Positions 1 to 34,151 of a DNA stretch of 64,000 nt are shown here, one piece after another (within the stretch, counting starts at the first letter, position 1; each line of letters begins with the position of its first letter). Location: assembly GCA_010279815.1 (NCBI GenBank), contig QEOQ01000141.1:310001-374000 (forward strand). Direction: 5' to 3'. Under the pieces are notes generated by a model, which worked only from the letters and a program-made list of their open reading frames with translations, ran no database searches and had not been told where the DNA came from. The translations under genes were made by a program, and so were the position numbers. This DNA is from Brachionus plicatilis. Lineage: Eukaryota > Rotifera > Eurotatoria > Ploima > Brachionidae.

Positions 1-56
1 ATCAATTTATTAAATGATAAAGGTTTATTCGGAAAAAGTGAGAAATCAACGCTTAC

Positions 57-316
57 CATTCTTGATGGATGTATTTTATACTTCCCGTACAGACACATGG
101 ATAAAATAGAGGCTTATCAATAGTGGCCTCGCTTCGACATACCCGGCATATGTCAACATCTTTGGTTAAATTAAAATAAAAAATTTATTTGAATTTAATT
201 TTTTTTTTCATACCATTTTCCTGGTTGACATCACTGTTGGTTTCGGACTGGTTGGTCGATGTTGTTTGATTCGACGAGTCTAAACTTACTACGGGATCGT
301 TTTGATCGCTTTCCAT
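57..316 (-). CDS. MARCHF6: MARCHF6/Doa10-type RING-CH E3 ubiquitin ligase, N-terminal exons (partial)
   Basis: Two coding exons on the minus strand: 214-316 (ATG at 316) and 57-159, joined by a GT..AG intron (donor read from 213, acceptor ending at 160). A further donor follows 57, so the rest of the gene lies beyond the left edge. The joined reading starts with a 34-residue Ser/Thr/Asn/Gln-rich leader. It then enters a RING-CH (RINGv) zinc finger: ICRVCRSE (C39, C42), then [18 protein letters not shown] (C56, C58, H66). The second half of the RING is outside the window. The spacing and the GSIKYIHQE signature match the MARCHF6/TEB4/Doa10 family, multi-spanning ER membrane ligases that ubiquitinate misfolded and short-lived proteins in ERAD. 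The membrane part is not visible, so another MARCH member cannot be fully excluded. Confidence 0.8.
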
Positions 317-987
317 TTGGTATTCACCAATAAATGCTATTTTTTTGACTCAAAAATTTTAAAAGCTCATTGAATTATTATCTATTAATTTAAGAAATAT
401 TTTCATTTACTTATACAACAAATTTTTTTTTTACATTTGAATATGCAAAAATATTATTGCTAGACTTAAAATTTAGTTTGAAATATGACTAAAGCTAAGA
501 TATTTTTTTATAATTTATAATTAGATTTTAGCAATGCAAAATATGAATGCAAAATAAATTTTTCTAAAATAAATGGAATTTTTTTTTATTGTCAAATTAA
601 TTTTGATTTAAGCGAGTTTTTTTGTTGCTGCTGAATATTAAATTTCCGCATTCTGTTAATCTTGCATTGATTCTAACTTCTCTTAATATCAGGTTTTTTA
701 AATTTACAAAGGATTCAGCTTTAGGATTATTCACATAACAGACTGATTATTATGCATAAATTTTTAATATGAGATCGTATGGAAAAATTTAGGCCATGGT
801 CTGAATTTTTCACTAGTAGAATTTGAAAAAAAAATTTTGAGAGGTTAAATATGCTGTGAAAAATAATTTCAAGTTTTTTCTAGTCTAAGTGATAAAAATG
901 TTGGAAGAAAACTTGAATTAAATATACGAATTTTTCGGTTAAATTTGAACAAAAATTCTTGATTCAAAAACATTATTTAAGTTTAAG

Positions 988-1036
988 TACCATATTCCCT
1001 CGTTAGATTATGCTGCACCACAAGCTAAGACATGCT
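988..1036 (+). repeat. Degenerate end of the CCGTATTCCCTCGTT MITE family
   Basis: About 48 bases starting TACCATATTCCCTCGTT and ending near GCTAAGACATGC match the left end of the intact MITE at 61880-62042, with about three mismatches. Downstream, CCCATGCTAAAACAT (about 1068-1082) also occurs in the copy near 46300. No matching right end was found, so this is a truncated or rearranged copy. Confidence 0.6.
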
Positions 1037-1205
1037 TTTTGACCATGTATAAAAGTAAATCTTGCCCATGCTAAAACATTTTTGATTAAGAACGAATGGT
1101 GTAATAGTATTATCACGGGTTTAGAACCGCATCAAATTCAGTAATTCTTAATTTAATGGGGCATCTAGACTTGAGTTTAAGATAAAAAATAAAAAGAATT
1201 AATTT

Positions 1206-1471
1206 TTATTATGTATTTGGTGCAGCATCAAGAATTATAAAAATAAAATATTAGAAAAATTAATTTTTTTTTATCATTTCGATTTTATTTAAACTAAATT
1301 TCGAGTTCTAATGTGGCATTATTGTTGTAATATTTTAATAAAAAAGGAAAAATAAAATTTAAGATTAAAAATTCGTTTTATCGAGATTTAGAATTGATAA
1401 AATTACTAATTAAACATTTTTTTGTTTTGAATTTTTTCTTAATCCTTGTTGCTGCACCAAATTCATAATAA
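1206..1471. repeat. Inverted-repeat (hairpin-type) element, 31-bp arms
   Basis: The arm at 1206-1236 is the reverse complement of 1441-1471 with about three mismatches. The core of each arm is TTTGGTGCAGCAT or its complement ATGCTGCACCAAA. A third partial copy of the arm, ATTTGGTGCAGAAT, lies near 1516-1530. Internal AATGTGGCATTAT recurs at about 46395, linking it to the repeat cluster there. This is a non-autonomous element or a nested rearrangement of the MITE family; no coding content is seen. Confidence 0.55.
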
Positions 1472-3463
1472 ATAAAAACTTTATTTAATGACAAAAAATA
1501 AATTTTTTATTTTGCATTTGGTGCAGAATATAAAAAGAATATAAAAAAATCAAAGCAAAAAAAACTGTTTAACAGGAATACGGTCTGTTTTTTACAATTT
1601 TGTATGTTTTTTTGATTAAGAATTGAAAACAAAGAAACTAATAATATTTTAGAAAAAAAATTTAAAAAATACAATAAAAAAACTCAAATTAAATTGTATA
1701 TAAAAGTCTTAACTAATTGTAAATTTTAAATAGTTTAAATCTGAGTACTGCTTCTTTATGTTCTTTATGTCGTTGAAATTATTTAACTTATCAAAAAGCT
1801 AATAGCGTTAATCTGAAATAAACAATTTAAAAAAAACATTTTTAATGTATATTGTAAATGTCATTATTTAAAAAATTCATACCAAATTTTTTGATTTGTA
1901 CGATCTCAAGGTCCAATGTCCAATATACGATTTGAAAATTTAATAGTTACTTTAAAATTATTTTCACCTTTTTTTAAATCTTTTTATCATAAATAAATTT
2001 CATTTTATGTCAACATTAAAAATTTTCATTCTAATTCTGCCATAATCATATCTGATAAAAATATCTAAAAATTACTCGATTTTTTTTCCCAATAAATTAA
2101 AGCTTCTTAAATTTAGAAAAAAATGATTTTTTAATCTTTTTTTTCTAAAAATTCTCTAAAATAATCCAAAGATTATTGTTATACCAATTTTTGTACTATT
2201 TATAATAAACAAACTGGATTTTCTAGAAAAAAAAAGATGAAAATCAACTATTAAATTAAAAAAAAAGCTAATAACTCAAAATTTATTGGTATCATAAAAA
2301 TAAATCTATGTTACAAAAAAGTCGTATTAACATTTGTAGGTTAGTAATATTTTAACTACCAAATTTTGTCGAAAAATCACAATTGAAAAAAAGATGTATT
2401 CAAATTTAAAAATAGCTTTTAATTTTGCTTTAAGTATCTTAAGCCTCAAATAAGGAAGACTATAATTTCGAAATTTCAGAATAGATTAAAATAAATCTTT
2501 TTCAAATAAATCAATTAATTTGGCACTAATCTATAAATAGCGATTTTGAAAAAATAAAAAGCATCTAAAAAAGTTTCCCTGAAAAAACTAATTATTAAGT
2601 TATTTTAAAATGGTGATAATTTTTTATTGCAATATTTTGTAATTTTTTCGCCAAAAAAATTAAAATTTATAAAAATTTACTTTAGTATTTTAAAATTCCA
2701 GCAATAATAATCTAATATATAATATTTTTTGAAAAATTTATTTGAATTCAAAATACTAGAAAATGCTGAATTGTTATATTTTTTGTCTTAAAAATTTAAT
2801 AGAATAATGTTTTATAAAATATTAAAAAATTATCAAAATATATCAAAAGAAACTGCAAGAGCAATGCAGGTGGAAGAAAACCTAGGGTGATAGATTGGTT
2901 CAGAAAACTTCTAAAAAAACAAATCGAATTTTAATGTTCTATTGATGGCATACCAATAAATAAACATAAATGTTTTACCAGTAAATAAACATTTTTATGC
3001 AATTTTTTATTGATAACATAATTTTTAAAGAGAATCTTTATTTTGATATGAAAAACAAAATTTATAAATAATCTGTTATTTCTATGATGCTTAATTAAGA
3101 TTTGTGATTTTCCAGAAGTTTGGGTGAATTGATTCAATCAAACCATTAAAGTGTTTTCCGAGTCATTTAAGATATTACAAATAATTTTATAAAACTTAAA
3201 AATAATTAAAAAAACATCTTAGCCGTGAATGATGTAACCTCTGATTTGATAAGACTGTGCTTGGATTACCTAAGACTAGATTATTAAATATAATTAATAA
3301 CGCAAGTTAAACTTGTCATAACCTTGTCTTCAAATACTTTACGTCTTCAAATATATATTTTTACATATTTTTACTTGTCTTTAAAGAAGATTAAATCATT
3401 CAAAATAAACAATTTTTTTTAATTTTAACTTAAAATTAAAAAATATTTTCATTGACCAAATGA

Positions 3464-4657
3464 TCATTTATTTTTTTTGAAAGTATCATTTGTATATTCA
3501 ATTAAGCATTTCGACAAATTTTTAATAAAATCAAAAACACCGAGAGCGATTAGTACCTCAAGAGCAATAAGACCAATTATAATCCATTCCAATCTTGTAC
3601 TATTTTTATCAGTCAAATGTTGCTTTAATATTTCCATTAAACTAATACAATGATTAAGGCGTTCATTATACAAACGAGTACGTTTGGCAATGCTCAGATG
3701 AGAATACAATTGAGAATAAAGTGTTTCTAGCTTTTCTCTATCCCAGTAAAAATCAGGTGTATCCAAAAAATTTGAGTGCAAACTAACCACATGTCTCATG
3801 GTGAATAATTCTCCAAGATACTTCAAAATTATCTCCAACTTTAATTTGAGTTTTTTTCCGCGGCGCATATCATCCGATATGTATTCAATTTTTTCACTGA
3901 ATTTTTCTAAATTCTTTTCCCATATACCAAGTTTGACAGATAGAGCCATCGCGTCCGAAAAAGCGTATTTTTCTAACAATTGATCGCCGGACTCGGAAAA
4001 ATAAATCTGATTATCAATCAATCTGGTTGTTTTGTCATCCAAATATGATCCCTTAAATTTTACTAAATTTGAAATCACCGGATTGAATTCGTCTTGCTTG
4101 AAGTCTTCCTTAAATAAATACTTAAGCTGAGAATAATTCATAACTTCGGACTCTTCCTCGACAATTTCATAGTCATATGTATTTTCTTCATGTTTTTCAA
4201 TCAGTCCCAGGATAAATCGCTGCTCTTCGTTTGAAAGATTCCAAAACACAACGCTACCATCTTCGAAGAAAAATATGTGTCTTGGTTCGATTTCGTTTAT
4301 CTGCTCATACTTTGGCTTTATGCACAAGAATTCATCTGCTTCTTCTGAATTTGGCACGGTGACACTTTCGTAAGCTTCAGAATTCAGAATAGATATTTTA
4401 ATATTTTCTAAATCATAGTAGTCAGCCGTTGCATAGGCTTTTACTTTAAACATTGGTATTGATGTAAATTGTGGTATTTTTTTGCTTTTTTTCTTGTTAG
4501 GACGCTGTTTGCTGAGATAAGATGAACCTGATGTGGCTGTCATTAAAAATCTATACTTGATCACATTTTGGTATTCAAAGGATGACGATTTGATGTCAAA
4601 TATTTTTTTTAAAAAGCAACCCGATCTTTGAACGGGTTTGAGGATCAAATTTAGCAT
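3464..4657 (-). CDS. RMND1: RMND1-like mitochondrial DUF155 protein
   Basis: Single uninterrupted exon, 397 aa, ATG at 4657 and TGA at 3464-3466. The product resembles RMND1 / yeast Sif-type DUF155 proteins, inner-mitochondrial-membrane proteins needed for mitochondrial translation. The N-terminus (about 1-40) is Lys/Arg/Ser-rich and fits a presequence. The DUF155 core spans roughly residues 70-390. It includes the diagnostic stretch DFYWDREKLETLYSQLYSHL and the following region rich in Arg, Leu and Asn. A hydrophobic anchor begins at LEWIIIGLIALEVLIAL (about 355-376), followed by a short basic tail, the usual RMND1 topology. The stop is overlapped by an AATAAA hexamer. It is intronless, unlike most neighbours. 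The nearest gene upstream on this strand is nearly 9 kb or more away, so no operon-like arrangement applies. Confidence 0.9.
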   Translation of the reverse strand: MLNLILKPVQRSGCFLKKIFDIKSSSFEYQNVIKYRFLMTATSGSSYLSKQRPNKKKSKKIPQFTSIPMFKVKAYATADYYDLENIKISILNSEAYESVTVPNSEEADEFLCIKPKYEQINEIEPRHIFFFEDGSVVFWNLSNEEQRFILGLIEKHEENTYDYEIVEEESEVMNYSQLKYLFKEDFKQDEFNPVISNLVKFKGSYLDDKTTRLIDNQIYFSESGDQLLEKYAFSDAMALSVKLGIWEKNLEKFSEKIEYISDDMRRGKKLKLKLEIILKYLGELFTMRHVVSLHSNFLDTPDFYWDREKLETLYSQLYSHLSIAKRTRLYNERLNHCISLMEILKQHLTDKNSTRLEWIIIGLIALEVLIALGVFDFIKNLSKCLIEYTNDTFKKNK

Positions 4658-7600
4658 TTTGAAGATGATTTGAATTAATTATATTCTAAAAAAATTGAAT
4701 AAGAAATTTCAAAATAATAAAAACAAAATATTCAGTTTATTTAAATATTATCATTTTTAACAAATTAAAGGAGAAACGATTTACTCAAAACTTACTCAAT
4801 TTTGTTAAATTTTCATCAGATCTTTTTAAATTAAAATTTAATAATTTAAATTGTTTAAATCAATTTAATAACTATGCATTAATAAAATTACAAACATTTA
4901 ATAATTTAATAAAACTATAAACTTGAATATTTTTTTTTTAAAGTTTTTCATTTTTTTTGTATATGGTTATTTATCAAAACTATTAGAACATTAATAATTT
5001 GTCTTTGATCAATATTTCATTTACAGAAATTTTCAAATAAAGTTATCGTATGCATTTATGTTAATATATCTTTTTTTCATCTAAATTAAGTTAAATTTAA
5101 TTCAAATTATTAATTTAATAATTAAATAATCAATAATGATTTAATTTTTTTTTTCATTTATGAATATCTACGACTCTCTATGATAGTACATGTTGTCATA
5201 AATGTATGCAGCTATACAAAGTGGTATTTTCATATAATCGAAAATTTAAAATAATATCGTTTTCAAAATTTAAATAAATAATTTTATGATCAAACGAATT
5301 ATTTTTTTTTATCATTTGATTTTAAAGATATTTGATAAATTATTTTATATGACATTAAGTGGTAGAACTCATCAAGCTTATTACTTTTTTAAAATGTTTA
5401 TGACCAAAATAAAAGATTAAATTTTATTCATCTTGAATTAAGAAATTTAAAAAAATGAAAAAATAAAATCAAAATGTCCAAAAAGTTCAAAATAATATTC
5501 TAAAATTAATACTAAAACTAATCTTTTAAAAATATTTTGTGTAATCAATTTGTAAATATCGGAAAATAATTTCAAAAAAAAATACGTCTAGACTTTATTT
5601 TTTTCAATTTTTATTATTTTTTTTGTCGTTTGAATTTAATAAATCCATTTTACAAAAAAGTGATTAATGCTTGTAAGATTTATAAAAATAAAATAACCCA
5701 AAAATCAAACTGAAATGATTTTGTTTTTTTTTCAACTATATTTAGCAAATATTAGAAAAAATAAATTTGAATGGTTGATATTTTATATTAGAAATTTTTT
5801 TATTATTTTAAAGAGGAATTTTTTTAAAATAAATGAATAGTAAAAGTATCGAATTTCTAAATGATTAAAAATATGAGCATATTCAAAGATTAAAATATTT
5901 TTAAATAAAAAATTTTTTAATTTAAAATTTTAATGTAAATTATCATATTATGGATTCATCTGTGAATTGGTCAATATTTCTGTTATAAAAATAAAAAAAT
6001 TTCATCAATAATTAGGAAAAACAAATAGAAAATATAAAAATTTGAAGTGTGTTTTCTCATGTTTTAAGAATATATTTCTTTTAGCCATCTTAAACTAGTG
6101 ATTTTTATTATTTACTCAATTTCTTTAGCTTTATTTTCTTATTTATTAATTTTTACAAAGTATCAAATTCTCTATTGGAATCATTTAAGAGTTTACATTT
6201 AAACAAAGATGCAGTTTTTATTTTTTTAATCATAATACATAATTTTAAATTTTTTTAAAAGCCCAACAAAGATATCATTTTAAAATGCTTTTAGACTTAC
6301 AAAAAAGTTTTATTTGATAGAAAATAATTGTATTGATTTTCGTATGTAGATAAATATTTTTTCCAATAGTTATTATAACATGTAATTTATTATTTTATTT
6401 TAAAAAAGATAAAAATATTGACAAGTAGATTTTTATCATAAATATGTTGATTTTTTGATTTGTGACAATACTGCTTCTTGAATGCTTTTATTTAAATGAT
6501 TTCTCAAATAATAATTAAGCTTTACATACTTGTTTTAAATAATTTATCTAATGAACTTTATCAGGTAAAAAAATAAAAATATAAATCAATAAAAAACCCT
6601 TATCTGTTAAAATTGTCTTTTTTTTTAATTTTAAAGTAAAAACTACTAGTTTAGTACAAAGAAAGTTGAAATGAAGACTTGGGTCACTATTAATCGCTTT
6701 TGAACTAATTTTATTTGAAGTTTTAATCCTCCACAAAAAATCAACTTTAACTGATACTATTTTACTTTTATTTTTTTTATTTTTTGGGTTTAAAAAAACA
6801 ACTGAAGTTTTTGGAAAAGCGAATTCATTACATTTAAATCAATTGAAAAAGTTAGATCTAAATATATATTTAGTATTTTATAAACTCAATATTTTTCTAT
6901 GTTTTAGTTTTGGTTTTATTATAAGATGTAGCAAAAGGTGTTCAAAAATTAATACTTAATCTGATTTGAGAATTTTTGAGACAGCAAGACAGTAAAATGA
7001 AAGCAAAGTCAAAATCAGTTCTTTTTTTATTTAAAGCTCAACAACATTACAAGTTAGAGTAGTGAACAATAATCTTGTTATATGCGTAAACGAGAATCAA
7101 GGCAACAATGTGATAGATGCTCAACAAGATTAAAAATAATTAAAATTTTTTTATTCTTTGTCTAATTATAAATAAAAACAATTCCTTATCTAAAAAAATA
7201 TTGAATCTAATTCTTATTTAGCTATTTTTATTTAAAAATGATGTCTTTTGAATTATAAACTAGTTTTTTAGAAAAAAAATACCAATAAATTTTTGATATT
7301 ACGTGTATTAATAAAAAATTAGCCTATTTTAATTTTAATCAGGTAAAATTAAGTTCATTTCATTTCTTGATAAAAGAAAAATAGTCGCCTATTTATTTTT
7401 TACCTTAACTAGCTTAAGTAAAATGCTAATAATTACATTTAAATTAAACCGGTCTGCACATTAAAATTTAGATTTAGCACAAAAGAAATTTAACTCTTAA
7501 ATTTACTCGATGATGAAATAATATGGATTAAATGATGAATAAATTTTGTTTGCTAAATTATTTTTAGACAATGTTTTCATTATTAATAATCACGCTTGAA

Positions 7601-10600
7601 TCGAATAATCATTAAATAAATTAAATCTTTTTAAGTAATTAGACATTTTTAAAGTAATCTTAGGTTAACATGACTAATCTTATGTATGAATCTTGATTTT
7701 CCCATAAGAAAATTTTCTAAATCAGTGATTAATGAAATAAAAGTAATTTTTTTTCCCATTAATATGCAATAAACTCTAATCAAATATGAAATTTTATTGT
7801 ATTAAATTTATTTTTATTTTTAATGTAAAATATTTTATTTTAAAAATATAACGCTTTTATATCTATACGAAAAAAAAGTTAAAAAATCTCAAGAGTTACA
7901 AAGAACCAACAATAACTGGGTATTTTCTAATTTAATACTATATGACTATTTGTTCGTTTAATAAACACAGCATTAAAAACAAAAATATTGAAAATAAAAA
8001 TTTTGATATTTTTTGATCCTGTTGTTTCTCTGCATTAAAATTGAATGATAGCAACAAAAAAATTCCGCTTCATATTGCGAAATAGCTTTAAACAAATATA
8101 GATTCAAGTAAATAAAAAATCAAATAAATATATTTATTTTTATAAAAGTCCCAAAATAAAAATGACCTTGTCAAATTTTCCCTGCTGATTTAACGTATAA
8201 AAGTAATTAAAAATGGCGGACTATTTTGCTCATATAATTTACCTTTAATACTAAAATAAATTATTTCGTTTCTTTTTCGTTGAATAAATTCAAACAAGCG
8301 GAATAAAACTTGTAATTTAGAATAAACAAAAATCTGTCCAACAAAACAAAATAACAAAGTTCGATAAGATCATTTTAGATTTATTAAGATAATTTTTTGA
8401 TATTTTAAAAAGCCTCGAGACCTTTTTAGCTCTTTATGAACTCTGGCTCTATATTATTTCCTATTCAAAAGCTTTTTGGTAATTTTAATAATCTATCAAT
8501 TTTTTTTTTTAAAAATAGGTTAGGTTTAAATTCAAATTTCATGGATAAATTTGCTTTTTTTGTTCGAGCTAGATTTATCTACTTTTTGATTTAAATGAGT
8601 ATCCTAGGATCTTTGTCTAATTGTGATTATTTTTGGTAAATTATATCCTTTTGTAAATATTGAACCAATTTATTTGTTTGTACCAAATTAAGTTTCAATA
8701 TTTTCAACATGACTTTGTGTCCAACGTTGATTAGCCTCTACTTCGGAAAACACTAAAACTCCCTTTTTCTGCTTCTTAAACACAAAGAAAAATTACTTAG
8801 ATTTATTTTCTAAGCAAAATGCTCCATCATTTTTCCAAGCAATGTTCGGCATTTTTTGCTGAAGCCCAATCCGCCTGGTTCATAGTTCGACTGAGAGCAC
8901 TTAGAAATTTATTTTATTTTTATTTAGCACGTTCTAAGATAAAAGTTTGGCCCATTGTGCTAATTTAAATTTTTTATTTTACTGAAACTTAATCACGTTT
9001 GTCTATCTGGTTGACATTAAAAATTTAATTTACCTCAAAAAATAATATTTTACTTATAGAAAAAAATAACAATTAAGAATATTTGTATGTTACACCTCTT
9101 GAGTATTTTGTTTATTTAGCAATTTCGTTTCTGAATTCATATTTTCAATTTGTATGAATCCTGGACAATTTATTTGATTTTATTTTCTTTCGAGCTACTC
9201 TTTTGCTTATTTTTTTTTTCATTTCATGAAATCAACGCTTTAAAATTTCAAGACTCTATTCATATTGAAGAATTAAATAAAAAGAAAACCTTATCTAGTG
9301 ACGAATTTAAGACAAATATCTCAATTTTGCTATGGTCGATTACAAATAGAAATTTCAAATAATTACATTTTTTTGATTTAAAAAAAAAGCAAAAAAAAAG
9401 TTTTTATCCAACCTTCATGAAACCAAAACCTTAAAAAGTTTTGGTTTGATTGATTAGGGTCAACATGACTATGTCTAATATTAATTATCTTATAATATTA
9501 ATTCGTAATAAAAATAATAACAGCTAGTATCAGTAGTTGGTGGGACAGAATCGAAAAATTTTTCAATTTAGGAAAATTGTCACAAAAAGGTTATCAATAT
9601 TTCTTTACAGTAAAAAACTTCCTATTTTTAAATTTTTTTGAGAATTAAATTATACCAAGGATAGAATTGTGCTCCATCAGAGCTAAGGGTGTCTTAATTT
9701 TATAATTAACTCCTCTTGTTAAGTTTTTATTTTTTCAAAGGTATGAAAATTATCAATAATTTTTTGAGAAAACTAATCATTTTTATATCCACATAAAGAT
9801 ATTTTTATTAGTGATTGGTAACAACGTTTAAATTTTTAAATATTGACCAAAATATCAGATCTTAGAATATTGTTGTTTGTAAGTCATAGTAGAATATCTT
9901 TAATATATATTCTCAATAATAGCGAATCTAAAAACATACTCCTGACAGAGAAATTTTCGGTGTGACATTCTCAGATAGCCAGCTTTTTTGCCACACACCA
10001 AGCTAATTAATGATTTTAGATATTTATTAAAATTAGTTTAAGGCTTTCTAAAATTAAATTACAAAGAAACGATCAATCATTAATTTAATTTTAAATTTAA
10101 TTTATTTTTTTTTAAAGAAATTATTTCTATCCTATTTTATCTGTATAAGCAATTATACGAAATAATTTTAATTCTGTTTTAAAAAATAATAAAATTTGAA
10201 TCCAAAACTTTTTTCAAAACTAAGTGAAACTAGCAAAACTGGAATTAATTCCTGGATACTTTTCTGGTAATAGGTTATTTTCAAAGTCAGTATTAAATCA
10301 AATTCAAATAAAATTTGAATCCCTATTCAAATTTAAATAAGCTTATTACATCAGGTAAAAATCACACATATTATTAAATATATAGTGCTTTTTTTATTTT
10401 TTGTTCAGAAAAAAATACGAGTTCTTAAATAAAAGGTAAATTTGAAATAAAAATATAATTTAGAAAATTCTATTATTTTTCTTGTGTTAACTAATTTAGG
10501 CAACTAAATGTTAAAAGTTAGTCAAAATATAATTATGTTTTATCTACAATATTAAAAAAAAGGAAAGATCAAGTCCTTGAAAAATTGGCGTCAAAAAAGC

Positions 10601-13532
10601 TGGTGCTTAAGTTTCTGGTAAAAACAAGCTTTTCTTTTTTATTGCTTTTTGAGAATAATTATTTTTTATAAAAATCATAAAAACAAACAAATAAAAAATG
10701 GGAAAAACTTTCCGATTGAATGCAACAGGTCAATTTGGGTGGACCTTATGTGATAAATTTCAATTGGTTTCGTATCAAACAATTTACTAAAAAATATCTT
10801 TTTGAAATTCGATACAAGGAAATAGTAATTTTTTAAACCGTAGGTCGCCTATCGTTCTCAATACAGAAATTTACCTTTAAAAAATGTTTAAACTAGGTCA
10901 AAATAAAGTAAGAGAAAATCCGTCAATTAAATTAAGAAATCCATTAGACATTATTTTTTATAAAGAGCTCTTTATCAAAGTGTATGGATGGCCGATGCAG
11001 AATTTCTTAAGTAAACTGTCTATTAGTGTTAAGAAAAAATCGATTTTTCTCAAATCTTTTAAAAAAACACTTTTAATAAAATATTTCTGTAATTTGGACT
11101 TGTTAAAAAATTAATTTTGAGTTTTTAGCTCTTTTAAAAGTACCCAAATCAATTTTTATAACCATAATTAAATTTATTATTTGAAAATGGATTTATGGCT
11201 GTCATTTTAGAATTTTACATCGCTGAACTCTGTTAAGTAAATATTCATCAATTTAGAAATGACATTTAACCAAATCTTTTTTAAAAAATTTCAAGTACCA
11301 ACTCAAGTATTTTTTAAAAAAATATTTTTTTTTAATTTAAAAACTTTGTTTTTTTACCAGATAACTAATTTGGTATGAACTCAAAATGAATTTTTTGGCT
11401 CAGATGTGTTCTTACAAAAAAATTGAGGGATCAAATTTGTATTTTAAAATAGAAAAGAGCTACTAAGTTTGAATTACAATAAATTTATTTGAATTGACGC
11501 ATTAAAGATATAAATACGAAAGTGAATTTTTTAAAAAGTCGGAAATCAGATCGACAAATATTTGGTTTTGCACAACAAAAGCGCTATTTCTCTTAAACTT
11601 TTTTTCATCACTCCAGAATATTAATCATTTAGATTCAAAAAAAATAATAATTTAAGTGATTAAAAATTTTAAAAGGAAAAGTAATATCGTATTTCATAAA
11701 TTTAATAGCTTCAGTTAATAAAATCGGGTCGTTTACTTGATAAAAAATGGACATATGGCTAGCCTTTAGTTTGAATGATTCGACTATTATTTCTAAACTA
11801 TTTAGTTTCAGTGGTCTATTTAGCTAAACTTGTCGAAACACTTGAAATATCTTGATAATACCTATATTCTCTAGTTTTGAACTAGGTTGACCATTTCGAT
11901 ATTTACTCAACAAGAAATTCTGCTGACAGAACTTTAGAGTATGAATACTTTGAAAGTCCATTTATTTAATAAAAACATGACATAAAATCAACAAATTCAA
12001 GACCCACGCATTCTTCCTATCAACTGTTTGGTGATAAATCAATTTAAATAGATAATGGTACGAGATAAGTGTAATTGGAAGGTTTTATCTTTATATTTTT
12101 TTTTAGTTTTATCATTTTAAAAGGAGAGAATTTTAGAAAGAAAGATGCATAGAAGTCCCTTTTCAAATGTAGATAGATATGATTTACGTGTCAGAGTAGT
12201 GAAAAGAAAAATAATTAAAATTTTGTTTCACGTTTAGATTAGCTAATTCAAATATGAACATGATCTATTAATTAAGAGCAAATATTTTGAAATTTAATAA
12301 AGAAACAAAGCAAAAAGTTCTTTTCGTCTTTAGACTCAATTTTTAGGGCTAATTGTTTCAAGTAAACAAAATTAGAACTATGGTTAAGCCAAGCTTTTTT
12401 TTCACTAATACTCAAAATTTGATTTTTTTCCGAATATTTAAACTGTGATTAATGTGAATTATCGTCTAAATCCCATAACCGGTTAAAAATTTGATATTTA
12501 AGTTTTTTTTTTATCAAAAAATTGTAAAAATTTCAATTGAAAATCTTCACAAATCTCATTAAAACTCTAAAGTTTGTGTCTAGCCAGTTTTTTTTTTGTT
12601 GTTAAGAGAAAATTTGGTTTAATATAGTAACAAAAATTATCATTGAGCTCTTTTTTGTTTTCATGAATCCTCGCCGATTAAACACTCAATAAACTTGACA
12701 GTTAAATGTTAAAAAAGTGTTCAAATTTTTTGTTCCTTTAAAAAAGACACCTATTACCTAGCTTGGAATAAATCAAATTTTATTATTTTCACAAAAATTG
12801 ATAAAGAAAGTTCCATTTTGATATTATTAAGTTATATGACATTAAAAAAAAATCTTTATTTAATAATTTATTAAAAAGATTAAAAAAATACGAAAGATTT
12901 GATAATTTTTTGAATTACTAATTTTTTTTTAGATACGAGTTATAAGCATTTTTTAAGTCACCATTTTTTTGCGAGGCGGATCGACGTTAAATACTTTATT
13001 AATAAAACAATGCATTTAGTCATTACTTTTAATTAAAAGAATATTTTCAAGAACTTGTTCGAATTCAGTTTAATTTAAAAATTATTCATCAACTTTGTTA
13101 GAATTTTTTACAGGTGAATTTAGCAACAATGAATGACTAACCAGTATAGTTAAAACCAATATAAAATAATGCTTCAATTTTTAAAAGGCTGATAATTTTT
13201 TTAATTACCGAAAACAAGTTTCATTTGACCATAAAAATCATACGCTTTTTATTATAATAATTGTTTTAGATAAGTTTTTTGTTATCGGGTAATTTTAAAG
13301 CATAATTTGATTTGAGAATAATTAAGAACATGATTTGAATTTTAAAAAAATGTTAAATTTTTTTTTTAAATATTCTGTCAAACATGAATTTTTTCAATTT
13401 AGATTTAAGACCCAGTGATAAAAATTTTTGCCGAACAAAAGGGTCAAAAGAATGTCAAATTTTCGCGACCCTACCAAAAATGTAACTTAACCAAATTAAT
13501 TTTATTATCTCTTCTCATTAATTTCCTTAAAG
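4658..13532. other. Gene-poor interval upstream of beta-heavy spectrin
   Basis: Nearly 9 kb of AT-rich DNA without a supportable gene. The ATG-initiated frames at 9150-9362 (70 aa) and 10884-11114 (76 aa) have no recognisable domain, are dominated by Phe/Leu/Lys/Asn codons as expected from AT-rich DNA, and lack flanking exon structure. A slightly GC-richer patch near 8690-8910 has stops in every frame and was not identified. Because the first visible spectrin exon begins at a splice acceptor without an initiator ATG, part of this interval is probably its 5' intron and promoter. Confidence 0.6.

Positions 13533-34151
<20,619 letters not shown>

Larger units (their letters stand above)
317..3463. 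other. Gene-free AT-rich interval with repeat fragments
   Basis: No supportable gene. It holds the upstream region of the MARCHF6-like gene (read leftward) and the 3' flank of RMND1. A degenerate copy of the TA-flanked MITE starts at 988 and an inverted-repeat structure lies at 1206-1471, both listed separately. The remainder is A/T homopolymers with scattered stops in all frames. The only longish frame (2931-3137, minus) is low-complexity with no recognisable domain. Confidence 0.7.

Noticed and set aside
8690..8910. GC-richer patch that might be a gene fragment
   Set aside because: Stops occur in all frames on both strands and no motif was recognised.
9150..11114. ATG-started frames of 70 and 76 codons upstream of spectrin
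   Set aside because: AT-rich composition gives Phe/Lys/Leu-rich peptides without domains, splice sites or any repeat or family similarity I can recognise.
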